DNA from: Datnioides undecimradiatus
Taxonomy: Eukaryota > Chordata > Actinopteri > Lobotiformes > Datnioididae
Assembly: GCA_008933995.1 (NCBI GenBank)
Contig: WARS01000137.1
Coordinates: 256,501 to 320,500 of the forward strand
Direction: 5' to 3'
Length of the DNA stretch: 64,000 bases
Each line of letters begins with the position of its first letter. Position 1 is the first letter of the stretch. Positions 11,701 to 26,728 of this stretch are shown here, piece by piece. The translations under genes and the position numbers were made by a program. The notes under the pieces are model-generated. The model ran no database searches. It worked only from the letters and a program-made list of their open reading frames with translations, and was not told where the DNA came from.

Positions 11701-14700
11701 ACAGCAGATTAATAGACATGAGTTCCTTTAGCATGAGAACATCAGGTATTATGGGTGTGTATGCATTAGAGGGCTGCACTGGGATCAGGTGGATCAAACG
11801 TGGCTAAAGGTGGAGGCAGGTTGAGGGCAGCAGCCCCACGCTGAGCTCTGCACTCACACCCCTTCACCTTCACTCCCGCCCTGAATAAAGTGATTCTGGA
11901 TTCTCCGTCGCTCCTGTACAAACACACCGGCAGCCGAGCGCTCACTGACACTTACCGATGATTGATGGGGTTACGAGCGGCTCGGCTGCTCCATCAAGAG
12001 CACAGCAGCACCCTGGAAATCATTTAGAGGAATCACTGCGGACGGCTATCAGGAAACACGACGGCGCTCCTGTGATAGTGGTATTGATATTGATGCTTTC
12101 ATTATTGCAAAGGGATGACCATCGATCGGGCTGATGCCGTGAAAGAGCAACTCATAAGGTCAACTGGTAATGTGTCCTGTGGCCCAGCGGCTTCCTGAAG
12201 TCCAGGAGGTCTTAAATGTTTGGAAAACTGTTTGTTTCTCTTTGTTTAATTAGTTTGACGGCAGTGTTTCAAGTGTTTCACTCAGGTTTGGAGCTGATTT
12301 ATAGATTTCTTAACATGAAAATAATGAAAAAACATCTCGCAGACCAACGAAGCACCTGACTTCAGAACTCATCCCCACATTATCTGCACTTCTGCAGAAG
12401 AAGTGGAGGAGACAGTACCACGTACCTCCTCCTGACTCACACTGTGCCGCAGACAGTTTGAAAAGACAAAATGAACCTCTGCCGTCTGCACAGAAATATA
12501 TGTGGAAATGTTCCTGCCGTCACCAGGAGAGGAGACTCCTCTCACACTCATCCAAACACACACACAGACTCAACCCCCCCCGCGGCTCGCTGTGATATAT
12601 GCGCCTGGTTATCATGGGAAATAAACTGTTAAAAGCAGCAGAAATAGCTTTTTTCACAGACTGGATATGTGGAGTCATAAATCTGAGCGAGACGGCGAGC
12701 GAAGGCGTCGCCGGGTCGACAGCTGAGGTCTCGGCACGGCGGGAACAGTTGGGTTTATGTATGTGTGATTACACCCGGAGTCCGTCTGGAGCAGGACCAG
12801 CCCGGCTGAGTCTCACTGAAGCTCCACTGTGAAGATCAGCAGGAACATGTGATCTGGTGCTGTCCATTTGGACGTACTAGTGGAGCCTGATGGCGCTCAG
12901 GCTGTGGAACATCACTTCCTGTATAACAGACTCTTACAACACATCATGATGTAGTCAGGAGCGGTGAGCCGTCTCCCAACTCGAAACCAGAAGATGACTT
13001 ATTTCAACATTCATACGTGAATTTACCAACGTATTTCATTTTAGCATGTAAGCTAACTTATGTCTTAACTCACGTACGTACGTAGCGTAAGCTGCCAAAC
13101 CCTGCGGCCAGACTGAAGTCACTGCACCAACAGTCTCTTAAAACTCAAAACCTAAAGTCCACTGCTGATCCTAGCTTACAGACTTTACTTTTGCAAATTA
13201 AACTACAGTTACATGAGGTAACTGTAACTTGTTGTAGCTCACCTACGTTAACCTAAGTTAACCTACTTTCTAACTTTCCATACACAGTGTGACTCTGACT
13301 GATGTGAACTTATAAATCACTTTGCACAACGTAATGTCACAAACTTAACATACTTATTTTAACCCTATCAAGCGAACATGTTTCCCCAAATCTTACCAAG
13401 TAGTTTTGTCAATGCCAATACCTAGTGCGTCCATGTGTTTGTGACTAGATGGGAGCGAGAGTGTGTGGGCTGCGCATGCAAACATTTCAGAATCATGTAA
13501 TGTCTGCACTGCTGTTAGCGTTCTCATCAGAGGATGTCCAGGATCGCAGTATGGTACCAGCAGGAAGCAGAGAGCGATACTGCAGGCCGCCGCGTTCTGT
13601 CAAATCAGCATCTCTTCATTACTGATGTATTTACAGTCGAGTACACACAGACAGAAGACAGCGTGTGTTTCACCTGGAAACGTGTCTGTGTGATGATTCC
13701 TGCACAGCTGCTCATTTAGTTGAGTCCTTTTAATGCAACTGGTAGCTCAGTGCTCTGTCCCGGGATGACCCGAGGGCTGCGTTAGCTAGCAAACAGGCTT
13801 CAGATGCTACATGAAAGCGGCTCCCTGCTGGTTGGATCGTCGCACCTCGGGGGTGCAACGTATGTGGCTTTAATATCCTCCCGCTCAGGCAGAATATAAA
13901 GGCACGTTGTGTGTTGTGATAAATTGGCGTTTTAAATGTTGTAGATGAGAACAGAAATGGCTCCGGTAGCTCCCTCGCAGTCCAGGGAGCCGATCCGTAT
14001 CCCAGGATGACCTCAGGGAGAGCTCTCCATCGGTGCGGAGAAAACAGATTCCTGCATGGTCTGAGCCTCAGGATGCAAAGTGTTGACAGGATATACTCAC
14101 ACAGTGGAGGGAATAGTAACCGCAGTGTCCTTAAGGACAAATAGAAAGGCGGCTTTGTGTTGCGACGATTGACAAACCCTGGACCCTGAATCAGTCGTCT
14201 TCCTCATATTGTGAGATCCAGACCTTCTCATCCTCAGTGACAGCCGGAGGAGGGAGGGATTCAGCACCTCTCACCTCATTTTCCCAGAGTTCAACTCAAT
14301 AAACTGACCGACTGAGACGATATAAAACCCTCTGACATGCCTGCAGGTCGTTTCTGTAAGGGACCAGCGGTTTGTCTAATGCACCAACAGCGATTTACAT
14401 TCAGTGGGTTTGTGTCAGTGTTGTCCAGACATTTCACCCTGCTAACACCTGCTAATTCTGGAAGAATCTGAAGTTAAAGCTGAAAGAAAGAGAAGCGGCG
14501 GTTTAAACCAATGCACTGAAAGAGTTTGTAGCTGAGAGAAACTAAAGCAAGAGCTAAATAAATATTTGTTGCAGAAGCAATGAGCAAACATTGAAGTGGG
14601 AACAGAGGAAGTGAAGCTGATGCTGAGACGCTGGAAACAGAAGGAACAGGAAAGGTCTGCTTCAAAAGCTCGAGGAGGTGGATAGTTGAGAGGACTGCTC

Positions 14701-17344
14701 CACGTCTCTGAATAATCTTTCATGGTTTTAGGTCACAGATGTCATGTTGCAAGGATGGTTTGCAAAAAAAGGTTTGTGCCAAGGAAGAAAATGCTTTATA
14801 ATGGTTCAACCAGACTGACAAAGATCCCTTTGAGCAACAGTCCATGTAGAATATAAGAAGCCACTGGTCATCGGTGACAGAAACTGCAGGTTTAAACAGG
14901 AACAGGTTGCAGTTTCAGCTCAAAGTGCAGAATAATGTTGATGACAAGCTGGAGTTAACAGATGTGTTGCTTTGGCAGAGCTACACTTAAAATACCACAG
15001 CAGAAACAGGAGGCGCGTGGAGGTGTAGCAGCACTGCTGTGGATCTTCAGCCTGCCATGCAACACTGGAGCTTTCCAGACTTTTTCCAAATGTAAATAAT
15101 ACATTATGCTGTTGTATCATGAGGTCCACGTGTACAGTCTTATGTGATTCCAGTACAACAGCTCTGCCATGAATTCAAGATATAATGAGGTTCTGAGTCG
15201 ATGACACAGTCACAGCGTAGTGTAGTTCACACTGCGTTGAGCTGGACTGCTTTATATTAAAAGCTGTTCCTAATATTTTGAATATCACGCAGTTTATTTT
15301 GTGCATCTGTTATTGTGTAATTCAGTTACTTTTAATTAATTTCCATGACGACACAGTATCGTTAACGTGTTGACGCAGGCGGTGAGTCAGTGAGGAGTCT
15401 CTGTTTACTCCACTCACCGTCTGCTCCGAACATCAGAGGAAACGCTAACCAGACCCTGCCGAACCAGCCAATCACATCACACCGTGCACAAGCACCTCGA
15501 ACCCGTTCACCCCGCGGCGCGGCTGCCGACGAGCATCGCCATGGAAACGCACATAGACGAGGTATGACTGGTGATCCCTGACAGGACTGACGAGAAGGGG
15601 ATGTGTGTGTGTGGTTGGTGGGGAGGGGTCGCCATGGTGATTTGGAGACTGAGGGATACTCCAGTGAGAGTGGAATGAGCAGCTGTTGCCATGGAGACGC
15701 ACAATGCATGTCATCCCAGGCTTAGTGGAATGAAGGGGGGCGAGGGGGATGCAATGATACAGCAGCCAGCATTTGACTACTCTGCAAATTAAGGATGTCA
15801 CATAAAAACACAGCTTAAAGATAATAATCTGTTCTAACAAGCCACGAGAACGAAATCCAATCAGAAGGCACATCACAGGAGCGCTGATCATCAGCCAGCC
15901 TGAGATAAAGTCATCTCACTGTGTGCCTCTCTGCCAGTTTCAGTATTTATTATGTTTTTCAATGTGTCACATCCGCAGCCGTTTGAAAATGTTGTTCCAA
16001 TGCAGGCGTCGCAGGCGTTAATACGGTGACATAACAGCCGCCACTTACACTTTCCATCGCAAGATGTGAAGGAGGTGCTCTCAAACAGCGAGTGTCAGCC
16101 GCCCAGTGACAGCGTCGGTGTGGCGGCATCGGGGCATGACTCCTAGTATCACAAATGTTTATTCTTTCAGACCGAATCAAACCTCAGAGCTGACGATGCC
16201 CCTGTCGTCAGGCTCTTCTCTGTTCATGAGGATGTGAGTTAATCAGAGGACTAGAAGTAAAACCACCTCCTGCATCATTTTCCTCACTGTCGTTTCCATG
16301 GTTGCAGTGGTCCAACACTGAGCCCGTGACATGATTGAGGCTGCAGCAACCACGACAGCATCAGCTGACCTCTCTCCCTGTGTCGCCGCACTGCTGATTA
16401 TGAAGAGAGCAATGGAGGCAGCAGCAGTGGCAGCAACATCTGCTCGCTATCTGGAGTCACCCCTGCTGCAGTCAGACAGTGTTGGATGTGGTTGAGGTCA
16501 GGGCTTTCTGCAGACAGGAACGAGTCGATGCATGGAGGTGTTGTTAAGATTTCCCTTCAGAGGAACCAAGAAGAAAAGCATCAGGCCAAACGTATTGGAA
16601 TAAATAACTAAACTGCAGTGGGGCTAAACCCAAGAACACAAGGCAAACACACTGAATGCTAATGCTAATGCTCAGGTCTTCTGGCATAAATGCACAGCAA
16701 TCAGTGTTTCATCGTTTCAGATTGTGGCAGAAGACATGAGCCTTTACCCAGCACAGATTTGCTGACTGAGCCTGTTTTTATTGTTTTCTCTGCACTGAAA
16801 GTGCAAATATACAAACCAGTAAGGGTTTTTTACGTTTACAGTCGCACCAATGAATCCGTTTTATTTCCTTTCATCACCTCGCCATCACAGGATTGGATTT
16901 TTGTCATAAACCCCGTCAGTCTCATCGTCTTTCTTCTAAATCTCTGATTATTCCCTGTGAGTCCTGCTGCTTCCCGTCCATCTGCGTCATCCGTCTCTAC
17001 GCTACTCTGCTGGGACAGGACTGCTTGTCCACTATGTTCTAGGATTAATGAGTGTGCCTCGAGGCATCACCGCCACCACTATGACCGGCCAAGGTCGGAG
17101 CGCAGGGATCTCCACAGCTGTCAGGTGGCTTCTTTGCTTTGTAATGAGCCTGTGCTTTGCCAGAGAAAAGACTGAGACTGTGAGTGACAGGGTCCACGGG
17201 TGGCAGAGGATCAGAGTGTAGTGACCTGTCCATTAATGGACCAAAGTGAGACTGCAGGATGACCCTCACACCCCTCTGAGCAGCGCTGCACACTGCTTAT
17301 TTTGTGTTATTTACTGCAGTGATGACACCTTCCTACCATACCAG
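8776..17344. other. No gene recognised
   Basis: Long noncoding stretch. Short open frames on both strands have no family signature. A CACGTACGTACGTA simple stretch occurs near 13071-13084. Blocks with less AT-rich, non-repetitive sequence (for example 15780-16150) could be conserved noncoding DNA, but that cannot be judged without alignment. Confidence 0.5.
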
Positions 17345-17412
17345 AGCTTTAACACATCACATTACATCCATCTAACTGATGCTTTTACCCAGAGCGACTC
17401 ACAATTAGTGCT
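17345..17412. repeat. Fish interspersed-repeat fragment (GATGCTTTTACCCAGAGCGACT motif)
   Basis: The segment reads CATTACATCCATCTAACTGA followed by TGCTTTTACCCAGAGCGACT. It closely resembles the motif GACGCTTTTATCCAAAGCGACT that recurs in a large dispersed repeat of many ray-finned fish genomes. Recognition is from memory of that motif; the exact family was not determined. Confidence 0.5.
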
Positions 17413-20400
17413 GATGAGCAGACACTGAAGTCCAGGACTTGTTTCCATTGTTATTCTTGATGGGAACAGTGTAAAGATGCGTAAGTGTTGATGGTTTAGA
17501 CCACTAAAAGAAAATCAAATGTACCTTTAAACATGAAACAGCATGTCAGGGAACAACTACAACAATAACAATTTCATAAATATCATTTATATCTTTTGTT
17601 AGGTGTTACGTATTGGTCAGGAAAACCTTTTTTAAGGGTCAAAATCACGCTTGAACTCAGAGGTAGTTACATTTATGAAATTGTATGTGATTTGGGCTGA
17701 CAAGCGAACTCATGGAAGGAACACACATGCGGACATTAGCCAGAGGCTAGCTAGCACAGCAGTGTCTCTGTAAAAAGGTGTGTGTTTTCAGTTTGTAATA
17801 AACTTTTTCACATTTTCAGATAAAATGGTTTAAGTCATCGTCCGGATCTAACGAGGCGTCACACAACTCAACTGAAGTCACGTGACTGGAGTGAGGCTTT
17901 TAGATATTGCGAAGCTGAAGTGAGAAGTGAAATGTTTTTATGTTTAGCGCACACATGGCAACATGATGCTGCGCTCCAACAGAGGCTAACAGTTCTCACT
18001 GATGGTGCTACAGGCCCAAATAATAATACACTTGTATCCTAGCATTATATTGTAGAAGGCTGTGTCTGAACAGAGCAGCCATGCAAAGTCTGCAGTGACA
18101 CAACACCTCCAACTTCATTCGTTACCACAAAACCCTTCGCTTTTTAGCTTTAGCTTAGCTCTTTAACTTGTTGGCTGGTCAAACATCAGCTAGACAGCTA
18201 ACAAAGTGCTAAACGGTGTTAGACTTGAATCAGTCGAACATTTTCTACAGACAGATTGTTAATGTAAGATACAATCAGGGGACTGATTTCAGGTCTAATA
18301 ACCAGTTAAACCATGCAAACAGGTGAGCTAACACAGCTGCATGCTAATGGCTAAATGGATACAGGAGTAGTTAGCTAGTCCTCTGACACTGTACAGCTCT
18401 CTGCTGCTGTCAGAGCGCTTTAATTCAAATGTTTCTTTATTATTCATCATGATTATGATTAGAAATGATCCAAGAAGGCTCTCAAAAAGGCTAAAACTGG
18501 CTATATTAGCTTGATTAGAGCCTCAGAAACCCACTGTTCATTGTTGTTCTCTTTGTATTTTAACAAAAACTGTCTCTAGGAACCAACAGGATCCGGAGAT
18601 ATTGACCCAAGGAACATGATGGAATAGACAGCAGCTTACAGAGACCTTGTCACTGGCCGTGTCTGGTTTTAACCAATGTTAAATTAGAGGCTAGCGAAGC
18701 AAAGCGAGCAGGAGGAGGCTCTGCTTTATTCTTTGTGGGTCAGAGAAATCAATATTTAGCAGAAAACAGATCACCACGTGTTCCTGGAAACCAGCCTGAC
18801 TCATCCTCCTGCTCTTCTCATCCGTCTGTCAGAGTGGAAATGTTTTCCCTCAGACCTCGATCGCTGCTTGTTTTGATTCAATACGACCCAGATAACACGA
18901 TTAAACACGTGTGCCATTGATACCGACCCCACGGAGCATGAACACACACTTTCTGTCCTCCACGTTTTCTTTGATCTTTGGCTTCAAGTTGTGCCACAAC
19001 CTGATCTGGCAACCTGTTTGGAGGAATGTTTTGTTTGGAGGAATCTGATTGGTCCGTTTGAAAAGTGGGCGGGGGCAGACCAAACAGGGAGAGCTCCAGT
19101 GATTCAGTTGGAAGATGAGCCTCAAGGTTCAGGTGTTCTCCACCTCAACAGGAGACCAACACTTGAAGACACACTGACGTAGCATGACGTGCTACCTAGC
19201 TAACTGATGAAGCTTAGCTCTGTGCTGCTAACAGCTGGACTCTGATTGGTGGCTGGATGTTACTGGTTAAAACTGGTTGGCTCAAGCTCGCATAAGCTTG
19301 TTTTGTAACAGGTCATTTTGATTTAAGAATACAAAGAAATTGATTTTTTGTTTGTTTTTGTTGGCATGTGTTGCTAAATAAATTCATCAGAGGGATAAAA
19401 AGGTTTTTTGATTTCATCTCTAAACGTCGCTCTTTGAAGCTGTTGCTCTGCCAAATACGTCGCTTGCTGTCATTGTACTATGAAGTAACGACAGACGGAC
19501 AAACAGGCATCCGAGTTAGCGAGCCGGGGTGTATTTGTGCAAATGAACAGCGCTGTCGTCCGGCTGACACTGATTGCTTACACCTCCTCCTGCCAAGCCA
19601 GTAATGGCTTCCCCGGCCTCAAGGGCACTCAGGTGACAAATTACAGCCTTTGGCAGGCGAAACCCTCGGAGACCCAGTCAGTCGGTGAAAAGGCTCCGGC
19701 TCATCGAGGCTCCCGCTGAATAACACAGCTGTGGGCTGCTGAATGTATGCGCTGTATGTAGCGAGTCATCTCACCATCTGATATCCAACAGCTGACACAA
19801 AAGAAAAGACGCTGGAGGCCGAGTGCAGCATTATGTGGGCTGATGGGTGCTGAGGATTTGCAGATTTGACTCCGAGTCTGTGGATGTTGTTGAAAAACAC
19901 GAGTGTCAAAGACCGACAACCGTCTGCTCGCCACTGCGACGGTTTATTCCACCGCCACGCTGAGGTTCTCGGTCCATAAATCAAAGTACACCATCTACTA
20001 GACGGTAAATTTGGAACATCCTCATTTAAAGCTGAAACAACCATAACCTGTGTTGCATTCAAGGACTGCAACTCCCATGAGGCTTTGACCACAATGTTTA
20101 TGCATCACCCATCATGCACTCTGGGTAAACATATTTTATTGTAACCATATTTTATTGTGTTATGAGTATGTTAAATGAAAAACATGAACAGTTACCACTC
20201 ATTTAATTAGGATCAATGATGAATGACTACATATTCATATCTGAGCTTCAGGTGAACATGCAACGTTTCCAGGTGGACCACAACATCTGTAAAGATCTGC
20301 TTTCACTTAAAAGCTGCATTTGAACTTCCCTCATAGGACAATAAACAATTGCAAACAAAATCAATTTAAGCATTCTTAAAAGTTATTACGATTATAGAAA

Positions 20401-23400
20401 GAAGATAATAGATAACAGATATTTTAGATAAAATAGATAAAACCTGTTGCTAATAGCAGAACTCTCACATTGTTTTGAAGTTATTTACATAAAAAAAAAA
20501 TATTCAGGTGAGTCTTATTTGAACCTTATTAATTAACCAGATATTTTCTAATACGAATTAAATTCAAATTATTATAGACTTTAGGTCAAACTTGTTGAGT
20601 TTTAACATCTCCACATTCTTTTTTTCTTGTTTCTATTTTAAAAAGTAGTGTTTTTTTCAAAAATCATTATTATAATTGCCAAATAAGGTACTGAGAATAT
20701 AGATTCTGTATTAACTGAGCTTCAGTGAATGATTCAATGATTTTCATCGTTAATCAATAAAATAAATAATCAATATTACAAATAAAGTGTCAGTGCTATC
20801 CCCACCTGTGAGCACCAATCATAAAACACCTTCCACCATCATGAAACCCGACGACACCACATTTATTTTCATTTCGCTCACATCTACCCAGAGACAGCTG
20901 GCGACGCTCGCTCCCCGCGGACGCTGCCGATAACTCACGGCTTTGGAATTGGGTCAATAAGTCTGGTTTCATAACTCCGGTAAACAAACACAAATGGCGG
21001 CTCATTAAACAGCCGCATGAATGAGCGGGAGGCTCTCCGGCTTCCCTCCGGGACGCTTAGTCGTGTGATTTTTCATCATCGCTCCATTTTGCCATTAATA
21101 ACTTAAAAACAGGCCACAAGTGAGACGGCGAGCGGCGGCTGATTGATGAATGACACAGTGTCAGAGGAGCGGTATTGATTGATGGGTGAGCGATGGCCTT
21201 TAGGAACAATAGATCAAAACCATAACGCCCATCATGGCAGAGGTGGAAGTAAGTGATGTAATCCATTACTCTGAAACAGTACATTTACTTTACTCCATCC
21301 TTATTCTGAAGGAGTTTGATGTATAGGTATGTTGTGGTGTTTCATTGTACCTGAATCAGCTTTTTGATGTTAAATATCTGTTTGTACTTCAAACAATCCT
21401 ACATTTTTTAGTGTTTTCCTGTTTTCAGAATCATAAACAACCAAACTGTGACCGTTTCTCATCGTTAGCCGCCCGTTTCTGTGGAGCACCTGTGGCCTGG
21501 ACTGTCCGACAGTCACATCTGTCTCTTCAGGGGTCGTTTTAACAACAGTTTCTGTGGTTTAGATACGAGAACATGTTGGTTTGATGTGCTCGTGGTTTGT
21601 TTTACCTCCATCTAGAAGATTAGTCACTGTGAGGCGTGTCCACAGGAGAAGGAGTCATGGTTGATACTCTACCAGTGTTTGGATCCTTCAGAGCTCCAGT
21701 CCTTCATTCTTCTCCTCAGTCTTTCTTTTTGTCCTCTGCCTTTGTTTTTCAAAGCTTCTGTCCTTGTTTTCATTTCCTCACTTCTTCTGTACCTTCCTTT
21801 CCTCTTTGTCCTTCGTTCCTTCTATCCTTCATCAGTTCAGTTGTCATTCCTTTCCTTCATCTTATCTGTCCTTCCTTATTTCTTTGATCCGGTGCAGAAC
21901 AAGGACACAAAGAACCTCATTCAGCTTCGGTTCAGAAACGTTTGTATTTCACTCAGGTTTGACCGTGGCAGCCATATTTGTCTTCCACTCATCTTTCTGT
22001 CCATTACCGAATGGGCAGAGAGGCGTTACTGAACCTCATTTCCTTTGGAATGACCCTAATTATACGGTCAGGAAATCTAAGATAATTAGCACTCAGGATT
22101 TGAGATTTGGTCCTTAACTCCCCAAAGATGAGGTCAACCAAGTGCGTCAGGTTCCCCCGCAGAGGAAAGTGGGGGAAAAGTCATAATTATTTAAAAATGG
22201 AGGAGAGAAACAGCTGACAGACCTGAGATCAGGTGGCGTTGCATGTTTTTGGCTTTCCCAGCACATGAAGACTCTTTTTATTACCCAGCAGCAGATGTGT
22301 AAAGATGGAGGATGCTGCTGCTGCAATGCATGCTGGTCTAAATTTCTCCCTGTATGTCAGTGTTTTAGCTAAACTGCATTGTGAAAAGGGCAGAGAGCCT
22401 GATTTCCTCAAATGCAAACATGCCAGAGGTCAGTGAGGAGCAATTCTGAAACACTAGAGCACTTTGTGTGGTTATTGCAACTACAGAGAGAAGCAGACAA
22501 CCTGAAAACAGCTTATCAGAGGGATTATAGGCCGGATTATGTGCTAAGAATCAATGTTTTCCGGTGGCTGCGTTCGGTTCTTCATCCTGTTAATCTCTTT
22601 TATTTGGAACAAAACAGATAAAGATGAGATCAAGACAATAAAAGTTGCAGTCAGGTGCAGCAGTGTCCAAATGTGCTGCTGTGGGACTCTCCCTATTACC
22701 TTTGACTTGATGATCTTACATTTAAAATAGCTAGATTTGATTGAACGGTCAAACTTTCTGCTCTTCCAGAACAAAGCGAGATGCATGTGCATCTTTGGCT
22801 TCGCAGTCTGATCTCCTGCAGTTCACGCGTGACTCTTAATTCACCGACGACGTCTGAAAGTCCACCATCAAATATGCAGAATTCCTAGGATTCAAACATC
22901 ATTTGTCCAACAATAGCATCTTTCTCCTCTGTTGACGTGTGGTTGTCATTGATTTGTTGTTTGATGGTTTCAGACTGATCGTCGGTTGTCGGTTTAACTC
23001 CATGTACAAATTACCCAACCGTAGCTTTAAATAGTGTGCACTGTGTCCAAATACAACATCTAAATAGTGTCATGTGATGCAGTAGAAAGGTTTGGAGGTT
23101 TGGAGGTGGGTGGATGGATCAAACAAACCCAGACTTAGACCCACAAGATCCACAAGTCCCGTTTGAAACTAAAAGTGCGTATGTAGTAAACATACCTAAT
23201 GTTCTTCGTGACTTTGGATGCAGACTGATGCGTCCTTTGCTTGCAGTTTGAAAGACTAGAGTCGTGTAATTTGCTGCCTACTCGCTCAATAAATGAACAT
23301 CTTGTCGTTGATGATGCGACGACCCTGCGTGACATCGCAGATCGCCTCAGTTCAACTCACCAAAACCTGAAACGAGAACGGCGTGAAAACTTTAATCCGC

Positions 23401-24379
23401 CGCTAAAAACAAACTGCTGAGTGACGTCCTTGTTCACATCACAGGGGAGTGCCCTGAACTCCCATAAATCTTTATTGAGCAGACACAGAAGGAGAGATTA
23501 AAAGAGAGCTTCATTGATCTCCACCAACCGCTGAGTTTGGTCCCATGAGGCCGTGGGGCCACAGATGACTTCATGGTGGGACTCTAAGACTCACTGTGAT
23601 TGGCTCGTTCCAATGACAGGAAGCTTAATGGCCCAACGGCTGCTGATTTTATCCATCACGTAGGTGTTTTAGAGAGAAGTCAGCCTCGTCATGATTTCCT
23701 CAAAGCTTATTTACCCCTTCAGCCCCTTGAGGAAACACCAAGGTGAGTTCACTGCTGCAGCTCTTTGAGCTATGATTCCTACATTAGCAAATGTTGTGTA
23801 ATTGTCTCTAATGAATCAGATTAGTTTCAACTAATTACCTTGTTTGTGCTGTTCAAACATCAGTCAGGGACTGAGCACAAACACACAAAGTAAATGAGTC
23901 AGAAAAGTCAAACTGAACCTGTGTTTACTGTCAGAGAGTGTTTGCAGATTGGATGAGGTGTTGTTCGTGTGTGCGCGGTGGCGGTTTGTTGTGTAACCTG
24001 TCGTCACAACCACAGGTAAAGACAAACAGCTCTCAGTTTGTCTTCCTACGAGTTTTCAATCCAGACATTAAGTGATCATTTGTAACACTCTGTGGCTCCG
24101 GAGGTCGTGATGTCAGTCGGCCTTTTGGTCCAAAGTGAAGTACCTGGACGGTGTTTTTGGACTGATTGTCACGAATTAAGGCATCCAGGGTCCACAGAGG
24201 ATAAAACCAAACAAAGGTAGTGACCACCGGTCTGTTCAGCACTTCAGTTCATGGTCAGATACCTGAGCTGCACATTGAGATTTACACTAACAGAGCATGC
24301 ACAGCTGCTATAGTCTTGCTGCAGTGCATCAGAGCTCGTTCTGGTAAACTGAGTCTGAGTTGTTCCTAAAAAGAGAATA
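17413..24379. other. No gene recognised
   Basis: Noncoding. TTAGC/GCTAAC-type motifs are dense at about 17740-18380. An AT-rich zone lies at 20330-20790. A pyrimidine-rich stretch at 21690-21890 (TTCCTTCC-like on the plus strand) creates spurious Phe/Ser/Leu-rich frames. Confidence 0.5.
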
Positions 24380-24935
24380 AACCCTTTTGATATAGCTGTG
24401 AAGAGGAAGTCAAAATCAAAGCTTTGGGTTCCTAACGCTCCCCATCAGCCGCTTCAAGGCCCACATCACTAAAAGTCCAGCATCTCCAGAGTACGGAGCT
24501 TCTGTATCTTCAAAAGTGTGCGAGTCGTGACAAACATGGAGAGTTGCAGTGATTCAGAGTTTAATGAATCTCTGGTGTGTTGATTTGGATTTACCGGCCT
24601 CACAATAACACAAATAAGCTAACCGATTGAGGCACAGGCAGACCAGCAACTCCTGAGGCCGGTGAGCTAAAGTGACTGTTTTCTCAAAGGAGTCTGGTGG
24701 ATTTAAAGAGACGAATGTAATGGATTAAATATAACTATAGCAAACACTTCAACTGATGATGATTGTTTTTATGTTTTGCTGCTGCAGCGCGTTGCATAGC
24801 TTCCTTCACTAGCTCTTCTGCTGCTTCTCCAAACTCGGGGCAGGTCCACTGCTGTTTCCTGAAGGTAATGCACTGACTATGGAGAAACATCTCATTCAAG
24901 CACCTTTCAAAGCTCCCGAACTGTCCCTTTAATCC
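24380..24935. mobile_element. Possible non-autonomous DNA transposon relic
   Basis: The right part ends in GAACTGTCCCTTTAA, the reverse complement of a TTAAAGGGACAGTTC-type terminus that I associate with abundant non-autonomous fish DNA elements. Internal text (GAGTCTGGTGGATTT, CTCCAAACTCGGGGCAGG) also looks like a common percomorph repeat. No coding part is visible and the left end is uncertain. Confidence 0.35.
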
Positions 24936-25083
24936 TGCTTCACAATCCGAATCTAGGCGTGAGCTCGTACAGTGATGCTGATCTGCAGCTCAGTAGGACT
25001 CCACATCACTGTGTTTGTACGTCAGTGAAGCTGTCAGCTGTCATGGTGCCAGTGCTGGAGGTGGGAATGGGAAAAACCCCCCA

Positions 25084-25084
<1 letters not shown>

Positions 25085-25122
<38 letters not shown>
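25085..25122. repeat. (CA)n microsatellite
   Basis: An uninterrupted CA run of about 38 bases. Confidence 0.98.
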
Positions 25123-25123
<1 letters not shown>

Positions 25124-25601
25124 CCAGGGGTCAGGATATTCCCAGTTAAACGTCAGCTTCTGCATGATCAGCAAATCCCAAATCACAGGCTGAATATCCT
25201 TTTCCCCGCTCACACCGCTGAGCTGCTGTGGGGGAGGTGCCGGAGGAGAAATCCATCACTCCCAGCGCACGGCTGCCTGTCGGGATCACCGCGTGAATCT
25301 GACCTCGAGAGGTGGTGCCGGGGTCGCCTGAGGATCCCACGAGACAGAGTTCATTCCTGAGAGGATCGAGGAAACACAAAATTAATAAATAAGTAAATAA
25401 TCCAACTGTCAAACCGTCAGTGAAGGTAGAGGCCGGTGTGAAGGAGCGCCGTGTGAAACAGAGAGTGTTTTACTGCCGGTGGTCCAGTTCAACGTGCAAA
25501 CAAAGTGTTTTTGCTGCATCAAGAGATTCTGACTAATTTACAGTCCAAGCAAAGATGTGATGAAAACAATCAGCGTCCGACTCTGCAGCCAGGATTAAGG
25601 G

Positions 25602-25710
25602 TTTCAGTCGTCGGACGTCTGGATCTGAAGTTATCAGAGAAACAAGCTGAGCAAACGTTAGCAGCAGCTCGGCTCGCCGCCCCTCCAGGACGTCCCGTGT
25701 GCGGCCGACA
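25602..25710 (+). repeat. 109-bp direct repeat, copy 1
   Basis: Identical base for base to 27120-27228, 1.5 kb downstream in the same orientation. It begins TTTCAGTCGTCGGACGTCTG and ends GCGGCCGACA. It is GC-rich and CpG-containing in its second half. Flanks on both sides differ at once. Confidence 0.95.
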
Positions 25711-26728
25711 GCGTGGGAGAAACAGTGGTTTTTAAGGTGGAACTGCTTTATTCAGTGTTTCTCTGGGTTTGAATCAGCGGCTCTGTTTGTTTTGGAGAGG
25801 AGGAGACCTCTGTGGAGAATTCAGCTCCCAGTAAAAACCTCCTGAACCATCAACACTGAAGGAATCCCAGCTGACAGGAAGACAACAACTCCCAGCATGC
25901 CACACTGCTTTGTCGCCCCCACATTAGTTTGTCTGAATGTTACGTTATGATTCATGTTTGTGCTTGACAGCAGGGCCTCTGTGGACGCTGTTTGCTGCTT
26001 TAATTGAACTAAAGCTGGATTATATGCGTCTTAGCTCATGAGCTTCATGTTCCTCTGTCACATCAGTCAGATCGTTCCTGCAGATATTTTAAAGCTGAGG
26101 CTGCAGACGTTGGATTTATTCCACCTCCGCACTCAAAAAACTCAGCGTGACATTCGAGTGAGTCGGGAAAGTGCAGCTGTCAGAGTGGAGTGAGCATCCC
26201 GGCCTGATCGGCTTCGTTTCAACACGTCAGCGGGATGGTTTCGGTGCAGGCTGGCTGTCATCATGGTGTGAAGCTGCTACCGAACTTCTTCTCAGAGATC
26301 CTCGGCTGAATAAAGATCGCCGTCTCTCATCTCGTCCTTGTGACTGCAGTCATTAACGGCACACTGCTGCTGTCCTTTCCCACCAGTGTTTGCATATCGC
26401 CGAGCAAATTAACTGTCAGAATTGCATCGTCTGCACTCCCTTTATTGAATCTCGCTGGCAAATTGGTTGTTAGGAATCCTCAGGGGTGGTATGAGAGCCG
26501 GGGAGCCCAGCAGGGCCGAGCCTCTGCTGGGCTCAGGGATATAAAGTGGATTAAAAGAGAGAGAGAGAGAGACGGTCCAGGTCGGCTCATCAGTATGGTC
26601 ACATGACCTCTAACAACAAATCAAAACATCCAGCTTCACAAATAATCTGATTAACTGGTTTTAGTTTTGGTTCCCGAAAGTTCAAAATGATGTATTTCAG
26701 CTTTAAAATGTGTAAAAACAAGACCTCT

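Noticed and set aside
21690-21890. Phe/Ser/Leu-rich open frames resembling a membrane protein
   Set aside because: They arise from a pyrimidine-rich low-complexity tract; no splice structure or family motif.
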